NCBI GenBank assembly: GCA_964349515.1
Contig: CAYGHG010000037.1
Span: forward strand, 1 to 21,672
Reading direction: 5' to 3'
Source: CAYGHG01 sp964349515
GTDB lineage: Bacteria > Oederibacteriota > PGYV01 > CAYGHG01
Length of the DNA: 21,672 nt
Shown piece by piece: positions 7,709 through 15,629 of this stretch (position 1 is the stretch's first letter; each line of letters begins with the position of its first letter). Under the pieces are notes generated by a model. The model was given only the letters and a program-made list of their open reading frames with translations, made no database searches and was not told the origin of the DNA. The position numbers were made by a program, and so were the translations under genes.

Positions 7709-9993
7709 AGCTCTCTGATGGGTTTTTTATCCTTGAAAATATAAATAAGGCAGAATGATATAAGAAGCGCAAAGGCAAAATACCCCGCTGAAATCAACAA
7801 ACCGAGGTTATCCGGCTTGTAATTAAAAATAACAGTCCTCGTGCCGGGCCCGATTTTTACCCCCATATAAATCCCGAAACATTTTTCCACCTGTGCTGCT
7901 TTGTTGTCAACGTATGCCAGCCAGCCCGGGTAATAATTGTTGGAAAATACAAGATAACCGCCTGAAGAGGTGCTGACCTCCACCCTCAGCATTGAAAAAT
8001 CATACTCGCCGCTGCGGGTCCATGACACGCGGGACACCGCGGGGCCGGGGGTCTCGGATGAATTTGAAACAAAAAATATGGGGTATGCAAAGGGGTTGGC
8101 GTATATGTGGAAGTCACCTTCAAAGGGGAGTTTCTTGAGCCTCGCGTGGGTAATTTCCACAGGGGATACAATATATCCGACATTAAGCAGGTTTAAAACG
8201 GATAAATCAGGGGAGCCGCCTGCAAAAGCACTGCGCAGGAGCTGCGAGTAGCCGGTGAATTCAATAGGGTTGTTTCCGGACGCGTCATATACCGAATAAA
8301 GTATGCCCGAGTTTGAAGGTATGGAGGAAAGATACTTTTTCAGCATTGTGTAATTCGCCGGGCTGTCAAGCCCGTACGAAGGCCTGAAAGAGGCTGCGTG
8401 CATGAATTTTCTTGAAGACGATTTTATCTGAGAGACAGCGGCAGGCGTGCTGTCTGAGGAAAAAACAGCCGCTTCGGAAGAGGGGTTCAGTGCGGGCACA
8501 AAATAAAAGAGTTCGAAAAAAAGAATAAAGACAATTACGCCTGCGTGAAACCGCGCTGAAATCTGGCGCCTGTTCCGTAAAAAATAAAGCCCGAGGTTGA
8601 TCCCGAATATAAGCAGAAAATAGAGGTATCCGCGGAGAAAAGAGAGGATTTTTGCGGAGTCATAGGAGTAGGCCTCATACAGGTTATTGTGGTTTATTAC
8701 CAGCAAAAAAGGCAAAGCGAGTAAAAACAGATAGACTCTGAAAAGCCTGGCCGGGCCGCTGTCTGAAAAATATTTGCCCGGCAGTTTTATTCTGCTGAAA
8801 ATTCCGAAGCCCGGGAGGGTCATGGCTTTCAGGTGGTCTATGGCATAACCCGCCAGTACCGGCAGCCCGATGCAGAGCATAGTCACCGCAAGCGAAGGGT
8901 GCAGGATGTTTTTAAAAAAGGGAAGAAAGGAATAGAACCATGAAAAAACAGGGGTGTGTTTCCCGAGGGAGAGAAGAAGGGACAAAACACAGGTGAACAG
9001 GAAAAATTTGTAAAGCCTGCTTTTTGGGAAAAGAAGAGAAATAGCGGCAAGAAAAACCGCGGTGACGGAAAAGAAGTTCTGAGAGCCTATTTTATAAGCC
9101 CTTAAAAGCGGCGATGCGCCGTCAAGGCCCGGAGGAAAAAGAAAACTCAGCAGGTGGCTGAATTCCATGGAGTCTGAAACCGCTTCGGAATATTTCACCC
9201 CTGCAGAAATTGTTGTGCGGCCGAGAAGCTCAAAAAACAGCCCTGACTGGGGCATTGTTATTAAAAATACGCAGAGTGCCCCTGAAGCCAGCACTAAAAG
9301 GTGGCGGGTGATGCCGGGAAGCGTGAGATTGCGCCCCTTTTCCCCGAAGAGAAAAAAGATGAAATACGCAGACATAAGCAGAAGCGTGTATATCACCGTA
9401 GGCGCGTGGCCTGCGAGCGCCTGTGCCGCCAGCATAAAAAGAAGAAGGACAAAATCATAAAAAGAGGGCCTGTCAAGAAAACGCATAAACAGCCACAGTA
9501 TCGCGGGGATATATGCAAAAGATGCAAGGGACTGCGGCAGCGAAAGCCTTGTAAGGGTAAATGAGTTGAAGAGAAAAATCAGCGCGCCCGCAAGGGCGGC
9601 TGTTTTTGAAAAGGCCATTCTGCGCATCAGCAGATAAAAAGCAGCCCCCATAAAGATGAAGTGTGAAACAATGAATATTTTAAAAGCTGAGGCGAAGTCT
9701 GCGATTAAGAACACAACAGACGGCGGGTAAAATGAGCCCTTTTGCAGGTCCGCCAGGAAAGGCACGCCTGAGAATACAAACGGGTTCCAGAAAGGTATTT
9801 TTCCGGTTTCAAGCGCGCTTTTTAGAAAGTGCTTCCACGGGTAAAACTGGGTCAGTATTTCGCCGCTGAAATATGACTTTGAAGAAAAGAGGACGGGCGC
9901 AAAGAAAATAATTACTGCGGATATAATGGCAACAAAAGGCAGGGCCGGCGCCAGCCGGGCCTTTAGGTCATTCACAGCACTGTGTAGCCGCAT
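7705..9993 (-). CDS. YfhO-like polytopic membrane protein
   Basis: The 762-residue protein has a dozen or so hydrophobic segments and the family features of YfhO (PF09586-type) and GT-C-like proteins. An early extracytoplasmic block GEILTQFYPW, then WNPFVFSGVPF and FYPP, follows the first membrane helix. A long soluble domain after the main membrane region (about residues 500-720) ends in NNYYPGWLAYVDNK, the typical YfhO C-terminal motif before the last helix. Known family members act in glycosylation of lipoteichoic acid or other cell-surface polymers, so a lipid-linked sugar transferase role is plausible here. The start overlaps the end of the upstream O-antigen-ligase-like gene by 26 bases, with AAAGGAG some 13 bases before the ATG. 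This suggests translational coupling. Confidence 0.8.
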   Translation of the reverse strand: MRLHSAVNDLKARLAPALPFVAIISAVIIFFAPVLFSSKSYFSGEILTQFYPWKHFLKSALETGKIPFWNPFVFSGVPFLADLQKGSFYPPSVVFLIADFASAFKIFIVSHFIFMGAAFYLLMRRMAFSKTAALAGALIFLFNSFTLTRLSLPQSLASFAYIPAILWLFMRFLDRPSFYDFVLLLFMLAAQALAGHAPTVIYTLLLMSAYFIFFLFGEKGRNLTLPGITRHLLVLASGALCVFLITMPQSGLFFELLGRTTISAGVKYSEAVSDSMEFSHLLSFLFPPGLDGASPLLRAYKIGSQNFFSVTAVFLAAISLLFPKSRLYKFFLFTCVLSLLLSLGKHTPVFSWFYSFLPFFKNILHPSLAVTMLCIGLPVLAGYAIDHLKAMTLPGFGIFSRIKLPGKYFSDSGPARLFRVYLFLLALPFLLVINHNNLYEAYSYDSAKILSFLRGYLYFLLIFGINLGLYFLRNRRQISARFHAGVIVFILFFELFYFVPALNPSSEAAVFSSDSTPAAVSQIKSSSRKFMHAASFRPSYGLDSPANYTMLKKYLSSIPSNSGILYSVYDASGNNPIEFTGYSQLLRSAFAGGSPDLSVLNLLNVGYIVSPVEITHARLKKLPFEGDFHIYANPFAYPIFFVSNSSETPGPAVSRVSWTRSGEYDFSMLRVEVSTSSGGYLVFSNNYYPGWLAYVDNKAAQVEKCFGIYMGVKIGPGTRTVIFNYKPDNLGLLISAGYFAFALLISFCLIYIFKDKKPIREL

Positions 9994-12900
9994 GTTTAAG
10001 GCAGAGCTCCTTTATAAGTTTGTTTATGCCTTCATCCCCGGGCGAAGCCTCAAGGGCTTTTTTGTAAAGCGAACAGGCAATCCCGTAATCGCCGGCAGAT
10101 TCCCTCAGCGAAGCCATGTTGATGTAAAGTTCTCGTTCCGGAAAATCAATGATTGCTTCTTCATATTCGTTCCAGGCGACCGTGCCCAGAAGTATTGATT
10201 CAAGCGTCAGAAGCTCCATCAGCGCCTCGTCATAACGGCCCTTCATTTTAAGAATTGCGGCGATACTATTTCTGGCTTCATTGTAATTCGGCTCTATGGA
10301 TACGGCTTTCAGGTAAAGATCAAAAGCTTCGTCAGGCTTGTTAAGTTCAAAAAGGGAAAAATTACCCGCTTCAGTGTAAGTAAAGGCCCTGAAGGGGTCT
10401 GCTTTTATCGCGCGCCGGTAGAGGCTGTAAGATTCCTCTTTGAAACCGAGCGCCGAAGAAGCCCGCGCGGCTTTGAGAAGGGTGAGGGCGTTGAATTTGT
10501 CATAACGTGCCGCGGTGAGATAGCTTTCAAGGGCGCGGCTGTGATTATTATTTTTGTCAAAATGAGAGCCGAGCAAAACGTGCAGTTTCGGGTTCAGCGG
10601 GTCTGCGGACAGAGCCTGTGAAATATGGCGCTGAGCGCCCTCTTTTTCAAATTTTCCGGCGTAATAAAATGAAATTGCGGGCCTGAGCGCGGAAAGTATC
10701 ATGACTGCCCCGAGAATAAGAGCCGGAAAAAAGTATATTCTCCTGAAAAGAATCTCTTCCGCCGGCACTGTTTCAACAGAGTGCTTTTCCTTCAGCGCCA
10801 TTGAGGCAAGCACCGCGCAGGCCATGGCCATGCCGGGCAGGTGAAGCGTAAAATAAAAAAGCGAGTGCACGGCAATGCCGGTAAGGGCGAAATAGGCCCC
10901 GCTGGAGGCCGCCCACGCCTGCCTGTGCGGGTCATAAGAGGGCGGGGATTTAAAGAGCGCAAACATAAGCCACAGCATGACAGCGAGGCCCGGCAGGCCC
11001 ATGACGGCCAAAACCTGAAGGTATTCGTTGTGCGCAAAGGGCGTGCTTTTCTGATAGCGCGCCGCGGCGTCTATAGGAAAATTGTGCCGTTGAAACGCAC
11101 GCTCAAAGCCGCCTATACCCGCTCCTGTAACCGGCGACTCTTTTGCTATCATCAGCGCCGAATTAAAAATGCCCAGCCTGTTGAAATAAAAGGGGTCGGA
11201 CTTTACGTTTATCATTTTGCTGCCTGAAGGCGAGGCTGCGGTGAAAGCCAGAATAAAAAGCACTGCCGCCGAGGTTTTGAGCAGTGCGCCCTTTCTTGAT
11301 TCGTTTCCGGGCGTATCTTTGATCAGCGCCCTGTTCAGGCTGTAGTAAATCCACGAGCCGGCAAAGCAGGTTATCATTGCTATCATCCCGCTTTTTGAAT
11401 AGGCAAAAGCTGCCGCAACGGCAAAAAGCGCGAGCAGGGCAGCGTCTAAAAAAAAGAATTTTCCTTTTTTGTCAAGAAGCACCCTGTGAAGCGTCAGCGT
11501 AAAGGGGATACAGATATACGCCGCAAAAAGAGAGGGGTTGGGGAAAAAACCGTCTGCAAAAAAGTCAGTGCCTTTCCACGAACCGTAGAAATATTTTACA
11601 AGCGCCGCCGCCGCCAGCAGTGCGCCCGTGTAAATTATTATATCGGCAAGCGCCATCCTGAATGTGTGGCGCCTCAAAAACTGCGAACTTAAAAAAAAGA
11701 GGGTGACTGCGCACATATAGAGCGAAAAATAGTTAAGCCCGGTGTGTATGTCCGGGGTGACGAAAAGAGATATGCCTGCAAGCGCGGCAAAGGCAATAAC
11801 AGGCGCCTCTATTCCTGTTATGCGCAGATTTTCCTTGCTGACCGACCACAGCGCAAAACCGGCGCAGCAAAGCGCCGTGATTACAGAGAGGACATAAGGC
11901 TGTTTGCCGCCGGTTACCGCGCTTAAGACAAGCACTGCGGCTGTTATGGCAAATATTATGCGCCTTCTCTTTCCGGGGTTGGCGCCGAGCAGGTATGTAA
12001 GTTTTATTTTTTTAAGCTGTATGGTGCCTATGGTGACCTGGCTCATTAGGACGGCGAGCAGGGCGGCGAAGACAAAAGCAATCTCCTGCATATATATGTC
12101 AAAGTCGGCAAGGTTGTGAATGAGCGAGGCGGTAAGAGCGGTAACCAGAGAGATGACTATTATTTTTGTGCGGGCGGAGCGGGTGTAATAAAAATTCTGC
12201 GCTATTGTCCTGTAGGCGAATACCGCCGCGGCGAGAAACAGGCCGGCGCCCACAACCCCGAGTTCCACGGCCGCCTGCAAAGGCGCGTTATGGGCGTATT
12301 TCAGGTACATCGCGCCTTTAAAAGAGGGGGAGTTAAAAGCGTGCTCAAACATACCCGGCCCGGCTCCGGTTATCAGGTTGTTTAAGCTTACTTCAAGCAT
12401 CAGAATCCAGCCCGACACCCTGCCGGGCAGGCCGTGAAGCAGGTTTTCCGGGCCGCGCAGAAAAACAACGGCGCCTAAAATAACAGCCGCAACTATGCCC
12501 GAAATAAATATAGCTGCCCTGAATTTGGCAAGCTCCCTGTCGCGTATTAAAAGCGCGGTGAAAAGCGAAGCAAGGGCGAGGGCGGCAATGCCTGATACGG
12601 ACTTGGTGAGAAAAAGATTGGCGCAAAGGAGAAGCAGTACGGGTATCAAAACCGGCCTCGCGGCCTTTTCATTTTTTATCAGGCCTATGCAGGCGGGAAT
12701 CGCCATAATAAGAAGCCCGGCAAAAGTATTCGGGTAAATCAGCGTGGAAAACACCCGCCGGCTCTCAAGCCTTTCGAGATAGGCGGCAGACTGCTCTATT
12801 GCAGGGGAGTTTTTTATAAGGGCGATGGAAGCGTCAAAGCCGGCAAAATACTGGTAAAGCCCGTAAGCGGAGAGCAGGGCCGCTGACCCGGTTACGGTAT

Positions 12901-13261
12901 AAAGCACGGCAAGGTGGTGTTTTTTTGAAACAGAGTGGCAGATATAATAAAAAAGAAGTATGGCAAAGAAACCTGTTGAAGCGTTCATTGAGGCAATTCT
13001 GTCGGTTGAAAAGAAAGAAGAAACTATGAACCAGGAAAATATCAGGAATAAATAGCCGTCTATCGGTGTCTCGGGTTTGTCGGAATCGCGCAGGAATTTG
13101 CCCGACATAATAAAAATAAATCCCGCAAAGACAGCGGCTGAGTAGTAAAAGAAAGCGACTCCGTGCCCCCTGAACGAAGGGTATATGAGGGGCGCGGTGA
13201 GGAGAAGCGCTGTAATCCCCAGAAGCAGGTACTCCTGGGTTTTGGCAAGTTTTTCCTGCAT
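9968..13261 (-). CDS. Double O-antigen ligase/polymerase-like membrane protein with C-terminal TPR domain
   Basis: This 1097-residue protein contains two successive Wzy/WaaL-like membrane modules. Module 1 (about residues 1-400) has the signature RVSGWILMLEVSLNN...GAGPGMFEHAF near residues 280-310, then HNAPLQAAVELG near 325. Module 2 (about 430-790) repeats it as RLGIFNSALMIAKESPVTGAG near 694 and AHNEYLQVLAVMGLPG near 743. Each module has about ten hydrophobic helices. Residues about 875-1090 are tetratricopeptide repeats (ALSADPLNPKLHVLLG, AVSIEPNYNEARNSI, KALEASPGDEGI). The family transfers or polymerises lipid-linked glycans at the periplasmic face, or attaches glycans to proteins. It starts one base after the aroQ stop and overlaps the YfhO-like gene, so the three form one operon. 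Whether one module is catalytically dead cannot be judged by eye. Confidence 0.8.
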   Translation of the reverse strand: MQEKLAKTQEYLLLGITALLLTAPLIYPSFRGHGVAFFYYSAAVFAGFIFIMSGKFLRDSDKPETPIDGYLFLIFSWFIVSSFFSTDRIASMNASTGFFAILLFYYICHSVSKKHHLAVLYTVTGSAALLSAYGLYQYFAGFDASIALIKNSPAIEQSAAYLERLESRRVFSTLIYPNTFAGLLIMAIPACIGLIKNEKAARPVLIPVLLLLCANLFLTKSVSGIAALALASLFTALLIRDRELAKFRAAIFISGIVAAVILGAVVFLRGPENLLHGLPGRVSGWILMLEVSLNNLITGAGPGMFEHAFNSPSFKGAMYLKYAHNAPLQAAVELGVVGAGLFLAAAVFAYRTIAQNFYYTRSARTKIIVISLVTALTASLIHNLADFDIYMQEIAFVFAALLAVLMSQVTIGTIQLKKIKLTYLLGANPGKRRRIIFAITAAVLVLSAVTGGKQPYVLSVITALCCAGFALWSVSKENLRITGIEAPVIAFAALAGISLFVTPDIHTGLNYFSLYMCAVTLFFLSSQFLRRHTFRMALADIIIYTGALLAAAALVKYFYGSWKGTDFFADGFFPNPSLFAAYICIPFTLTLHRVLLDKKGKFFFLDAALLALFAVAAAFAYSKSGMIAMITCFAGSWIYYSLNRALIKDTPGNESRKGALLKTSAAVLFILAFTAASPSGSKMINVKSDPFYFNRLGIFNSALMIAKESPVTGAGIGGFERAFQRHNFPIDAAARYQKSTPFAHNEYLQVLAVMGLPGLAVMLWLMFALFKSPPSYDPHRQAWAASSGAYFALTGIAVHSLFYFTLHLPGMAMACAVLASMALKEKHSVETVPAEEILFRRIYFFPALILGAVMILSALRPAISFYYAGKFEKEGAQRHISQALSADPLNPKLHVLLGSHFDKNNNHSRALESYLTAARYDKFNALTLLKAARASSALGFKEESYSLYRRAIKADPFRAFTYTEAGNFSLFELNKPDEAFDLYLKAVSIEPNYNEARNSIAAILKMKGRYDEALMELLTLESILLGTVAWNEYEEAIIDFPERELYINMASLRESAGDYGIACSLYKKALEASPGDEGINKLIKELCLKHAATQCCE

Positions 13262-13262
13262 A

Positions 13263-13691
13263 TCAGAGTTTTAAGGCTGCCTCAAGCGCAAGGTAATAGC
13301 TGTTTTCACCGAACCCGCTTATCTGGCCTACCACCACGGGCGCGATGAATGATTTCTGCCTGAAATCCTCCCGCTTGTATATGTTTGAAAGGTGCACTTC
13401 AATAGAGGGCACGTTTATGGCGGCTATAGCGTCCCGTATCGCAACAGAGGTGTGGGTGTATGCGCCGGGGTTTATTATCAGGCAGTCGGCCCAGTTCATG
13501 GCCTGGTGTATGGTGTCTATTATCTCGCCCTCGTGGTTGCTCTGGGCTATCTTTATGTCCATGCCGAGTTCTTTTGCCTTGGCTTCCATTTTTGCGTTTA
13601 TGTCGGCCAGATTGATATTCCCGTAAACATCAGGCTCCCTCTGGCCGAGCAGGTTGAGGTTGGGCCCGTGTATGACAAGAACTTTTTTCAT
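13263..13691 (-). CDS. aroQ: Type II 3-dehydroquinate dehydratase
   Basis: This enzyme converts 3-dehydroquinate to 3-dehydroshikimate in the shikimate pathway. At 142 residues it has the length of the dodecameric type II enzyme. It carries HGPNLNLLGQREP with catalytic Arg18, Tyr23 in VYG, INPGAYTHTS with Asn74 and His80, EVHLSN with His100, and Arg111 in REDFR. GGAG precedes the ATG by about 7 bases, and a good minus-strand promoter lies at 13740-13767. It heads the operon with the glycan-ligase-like and YfhO-like genes. That link is probably one of transcription rather than shared chemistry. Confidence 0.96.
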   Translation of the reverse strand: MKKVLVIHGPNLNLLGQREPDVYGNINLADINAKMEAKAKELGMDIKIAQSNHEGEIIDTIHQAMNWADCLIINPGAYTHTSVAIRDAIAAINVPSIEVHLSNIYKREDFRQKSFIAPVVVGQISGFGENSYYLALEAALKL

Positions 13692-13739
13692 AGTTTTCTC
13701 CGTGTTATATTAATGTAGAAATCCCTCTTTATGGCTATA

Positions 13740-13767
13740 AGTATAGCAAAATAAGGGGGGTTTTCAA
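13740..13767 (-). promoter_or_regulatory. Sigma70-type promoter of aroQ and the downstream operon
   Basis: On the minus strand TTGAAA (13767-13762), a 16-base spacer and TATACT (13745-13740) are found. This predicts a leader of about 40 bases before the aroQ ATG. The stretch 13768-13883 beyond it shows no gene or structure that I can support. Confidence 0.55.
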
Positions 13768-13883
13768 TGAAAAACAACGCCGGGCGTAAGCGCAATGTCT
13801 TTGTCAAGTACTGCGTTTGGTTTTGGCTTTGTTTTGTGTTTTTTTCCAGTAGGGGTCAACCGGATTTATGGTTTTGCAGGCAT

Positions 13884-14074
13884 CCCTCGCCTTAAGCCCT
13901 CTTCCTGAACGTGGGAGAGGGAAAAAAACAAAACGCCCTCACCTTAAGCCCTCTCCCTGAACGCGTGGGAGAGGGAAAAAAAACGCCCTCACCCAGGCCC
14001 TCTCCCTGAAAAGCATGGGAGAGGGAAAAAAAACGCCCTCACCCAGGCCCTCTCCCTGAACGCGTGGGAGAGGG
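13884..14074. repeat. Four-copy tandem array of family 1 palindromic repeats
   Basis: Four units begin at 13884 (degenerate), 13936, 13986 and 14036, so the last three have an exact 50-base period. Each unit has CCCTCACC, a short link, then CCCTCTCCC, an 8-9 base loop and GGGAGAGGG. Units are separated by A-tract DNA of about 10 bases. Units 3 and 4 read CCCAGGCCC in the link where unit 2 reads CCTTAAGCCC. No protein-coding potential is seen. The array occupies most of the 483-base gap between aroQ and higB. Confidence 0.9.
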
Positions 14075-14119
14075 AGATAAGCTGTAAAATTTCTGAAATG
14101 GGACATAAAGCCGGAGTTG

Positions 14120-14148
14120 TTGACAATACAATATATATGTTGTATAAT
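14120..14148 (+). promoter_or_regulatory. Consensus sigma70-type promoter of higBA
   Basis: TTGACA (14120-14125) and TATAAT (14143-14148) are both perfect consensus hexamers with an ideal 17-base spacer, 27 bases before the toxin start codon. Confidence 0.85.
14126..14145. promoter_or_regulatory. Candidate HigA operator within the promoter spacer
   Basis: ATACAA and TTGTAT flank an A/T core to form a 20-base inverted repeat with one mismatched pair. It covers the spacer and reaches into the -10 box. Binding by the XRE-type antitoxin would shut off the promoter, as is known for HigA/RelB-type systems. The operator role is inferred from position. Confidence 0.6.
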
Positions 14149-14174
14149 TTTTTAAATACGATATAGAGGGGATA

Positions 14175-14519
14175 ATGGAAAACAGAAAGCATAGAGTTGC
14201 TTACCTTACAATTTCCGGCAGGAAACCTGTAGAGGATTTTGTAGAGAATAAAGACGAGAAAGGCAAAGCGAAGATAGATTTTTGCTTTAATCTTTTAATG
14301 GAAAAAGGGCCGGGTTTGAAGCGGCCTTATGCAGCTTATTTAAGGGATAAAATATGGGAACTCCGGCCCGGAATAAATACCGAAGAATACCGGTTGTTAT
14401 ATTTTTGGTTCGATAAAACCGCGGTTTTTGTACACGCCGTGGACAAAAAGGATTTCAAACAGTCTGATATAGACACGGCTGTTAAAAGAATGAAGATGAT
14501 TGTAAAAGGAGGTATATAA
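14175..14519 (+). CDS. higB: HigB-like RelE/ParE-fold toxin (phage Gp49-like family)
   Basis: The 114-residue protein resembles the phage-derived Gp49-like/HigB toxins, which cut mRNA on the ribosome. The family pattern is clear: RKPVEDFVE near the start, a helical middle, then KRPYAAYLRDKIWELRPG (about residues 55-73), EYRLLYFWF, and VFVHAVDKKDFKQSD. Lys/Arg/Glu-rich strands take the place of a classical catalytic triad. GAGGGG before the ATG provides a ribosome binding site. The antitoxin gene follows after 1 base. Toxin-first order is typical of HigBA. Confidence 0.87.
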   Translation: MENRKHRVAYLTISGRKPVEDFVENKDEKGKAKIDFCFNLLMEKGPGLKRPYAAYLRDKIWELRPGINTEEYRLLYFWFDKTAVFVHAVDKKDFKQSDIDTAVKRMKMIVKGGI

Positions 14520-14520
14520 G

Positions 14521-14817
14521 ATGAAAACAAAGGCAGCCATTGATTACAGCGCTCCGGCTAAAAGGATGAAAGAGCATAAAAAGAGCCCCGGTTACAGAAG
14601 AGCTTATGAAGAGGAAAGGCTCATGTATGAAATGGCCGAGTTGCTGCATGAAGAAAGGGAAAAACACGGGTTTACACAGAAAAAACTGGCGCAGCACGCG
14701 GGTTTGAAACAGCAGGAAATATCGAGGCTTGAGAGAGGCAATTCAAATACTACGATAAAGACACTAATGAAAGTGGCGCACGGCATGGGAAAGAGGATAA
14801 CCATAAAGTTTTCCTGA
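14521..14817 (+). CDS. higA: HigA-like XRE-family antitoxin
   Basis: The 98-residue protein has a C-terminal helix-turn-helix of the Cro/C1 type: FTQKKLAQHAGLKQQEISRL followed by ERGNSNTTIKTLMKVAHGMG (about residues 51-90). The N-terminal half (AKRMKEHKKSPGYRRAYEEE) is charged and helical and is the likely toxin-neutralising part. The start lies 1 base after the toxin stop, with AAAGGAGG at the end of the toxin gene. It should both block HigB and repress the operon through the inverted repeat at 14126-14145. Confidence 0.9.
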   Translation: MKTKAAIDYSAPAKRMKEHKKSPGYRRAYEEERLMYEMAELLHEEREKHGFTQKKLAQHAGLKQQEISRLERGNSNTTIKTLMKVAHGMGKRITIKFS

Positions 14818-14891
14818 TTTAATGTTCTGAAAGGCACTGTGTGTGGTTTGGGGTTTATTTTGTGTTTTATCTGCAGGGAAAAAACAAAATG

Positions 14892-14931
14892 CCCTCACCT
14901 TAAGCCCTCTCCCTAATAACATGGGAGAGGG
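14892..14931. repeat. Family 1 palindromic repeat, single copy
   Basis: This is a 40-base copy with CCCTCACC, TTAAG, CCCTCTCCC, a loop and GGGAGAGGG, in the same orientation as the array at 13884-14074. It lies between the higBA module and the first MNT/HEPN module. The -35 box of the next promoter begins 4 bases later. Confidence 0.9.
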
Positions 14932-14934
14932 AGC

Positions 14935-14963
14935 TTGATTTATGCAGCGCATTGATGTATAAT
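14935..14963 (+). promoter_or_regulatory. Sigma70-type promoter of MNT/HEPN module 1
   Basis: TTGATT (14935-14940), a 17-base spacer and a perfect TATAAT (14958-14963) lie 49 bases before the nucleotidyltransferase start codon. Confidence 0.8.
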
Positions 14964-15000
14964 GTATATAAAAATAGACACATGTCTATATTTATATACA
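14963..15000. promoter_or_regulatory. 38-bp near-perfect inverted repeat, candidate operator of MNT/HEPN module 1
   Basis: Two 18-base arms (14963-14980 and 14983-15000) around a 2-base centre match at 17 of 18 positions. The repeat starts at the last base of the -10 box and ends where the ribosome binding site begins, so it covers the transcription start. The winged-helix part of the adjacent nucleotidyltransferase is the obvious candidate ligand (inference). As RNA it could also fold into a hairpin ahead of the ribosome binding site. Confidence 0.75.
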
Positions 15001-15011
15001 AGGAGAATACA

Positions 15012-15629
15012 ATGTTTCAAAATGCCGTAAAGGATATTTTTAAGTCTGCTGCGAGTTCTGTTGTTCTCAGGATACTTTGCCGCAACAGGACCGGATATTC
15101 GGGGCGGGGGCTGGCTGCTGAGGCGGGTATCAACCACCAGGTATGCATAAATGAACTGAAAAGGCTGAGTGACGCGGGGATCCTGAATGCTTCGGGGCAG
15201 GGGAAAAACAGGCTGTATTCGCTTAATGAAAAGAGCGCTGTTGTACAAAACATAGTCATGCCTGTATTTCAGGCCGAGGCACAACTTGTGCTGCAGATGG
15301 GGGAATATGTGTTCAGGGCGTGCGGCAGGGGTGTTGAAAGCGTGGTATTGTTCGGAAGCACGGCGAGAGACGATGCAGAGGACAGGGGCGATATTGATGT
15401 ATTGATCATAACCCGTGATGAAAAATCCGCAAAAGAGGCAGAAATAAAATCAGCTGAAATTACACCCGAAGTATCAGGAATGTTCGGGGGCATATTTTCG
15501 CCGGTTGTAATGGCTGCAGAAAAGTTCAGAAAAGGCTACAAAAAAAAGCAGCAGCTCTCAGTCAATATAGTAAGGGAGGGCAGGGTGATAGCCGGAAAAG
15601 GCCTCGCGGAGGTTCTGGGTGAACACTAA
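15012..15629 (+). CDS. Winged-helix MNT nucleotidyltransferase, antitoxin partner of a HEPN protein (module 1)
   Basis: The 205-residue protein has an N-terminal winged helix (about residues 14-72: SSVVLRILCRN, RGLAAEAGINHQVCINELKRL, GILNASGQGKNRLYSL). A minimal nucleotidyltransferase domain follows from about residue 100. The catalytic motif is Gly115-Ser116, ten residues, then Asp127-Ile-Asp129, an exact GSX10DXD. In studied MNT/HEPN systems this enzyme adds AMP to the HEPN toxin and neutralises it. The ATG at 15012 is chosen because AGGAG (15001-15005) precedes it by 6 bases. An upstream in-frame TTG at 14952 would place the operator inside the coding region. The HEPN gene overlaps the end by 11 bases. 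Confidence 0.87.
   Translation: MFQNAVKDIFKSAASSVVLRILCRNRTGYSGRGLAAEAGINHQVCINELKRLSDAGILNASGQGKNRLYSLNEKSAVVQNIVMPVFQAEAQLVLQMGEYVFRACGRGVESVVLFGSTARDDAEDRGDIDVLIITRDEKSAKEAEIKSAEITPEVSGMFGGIFSPVVMAAEKFRKGYKKKQQLSVNIVREGRVIAGKGLAEVLGEH

Noticed and set aside
10841..11227. 128-residue plus-strand frame opposite the double ligase gene
   Set aside because: It is a shadow of the minus-strand membrane protein, with Arg/Lys-rich composition and no start signals.
13884..14074. CRISPR-like regular spacing
   Set aside because: The regular 50-base period comes from 40-base palindromic units with about 10 bases of A-rich linker. There are no unique spacers of 25-40 bases and no cas genes nearby.
13692..14174. 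tRNA or other structured RNA gene in the large gaps
   Set aside because: I looked for cloverleaf features such as GGTTCGAATCC-type arms in this gap and in the other large gaps (16045-16286, 18690-19209, 20199-20781, 21402-21672) and found none. The structure present is accounted for by the palindromic repeats.
14175..14817. Prophage remnant, because the toxin belongs to a phage-derived family
   Set aside because: No integrase, capsid, terminase or attachment site is visible. HigB-type genes are common outside prophages.
14952..15011. Upstream TTG start for the module 1 nucleotidyltransferase
   Set aside because: It would encode the operator palindrome and lies before the likely transcription start. 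The ATG at 15012 has a proper AGGAG.
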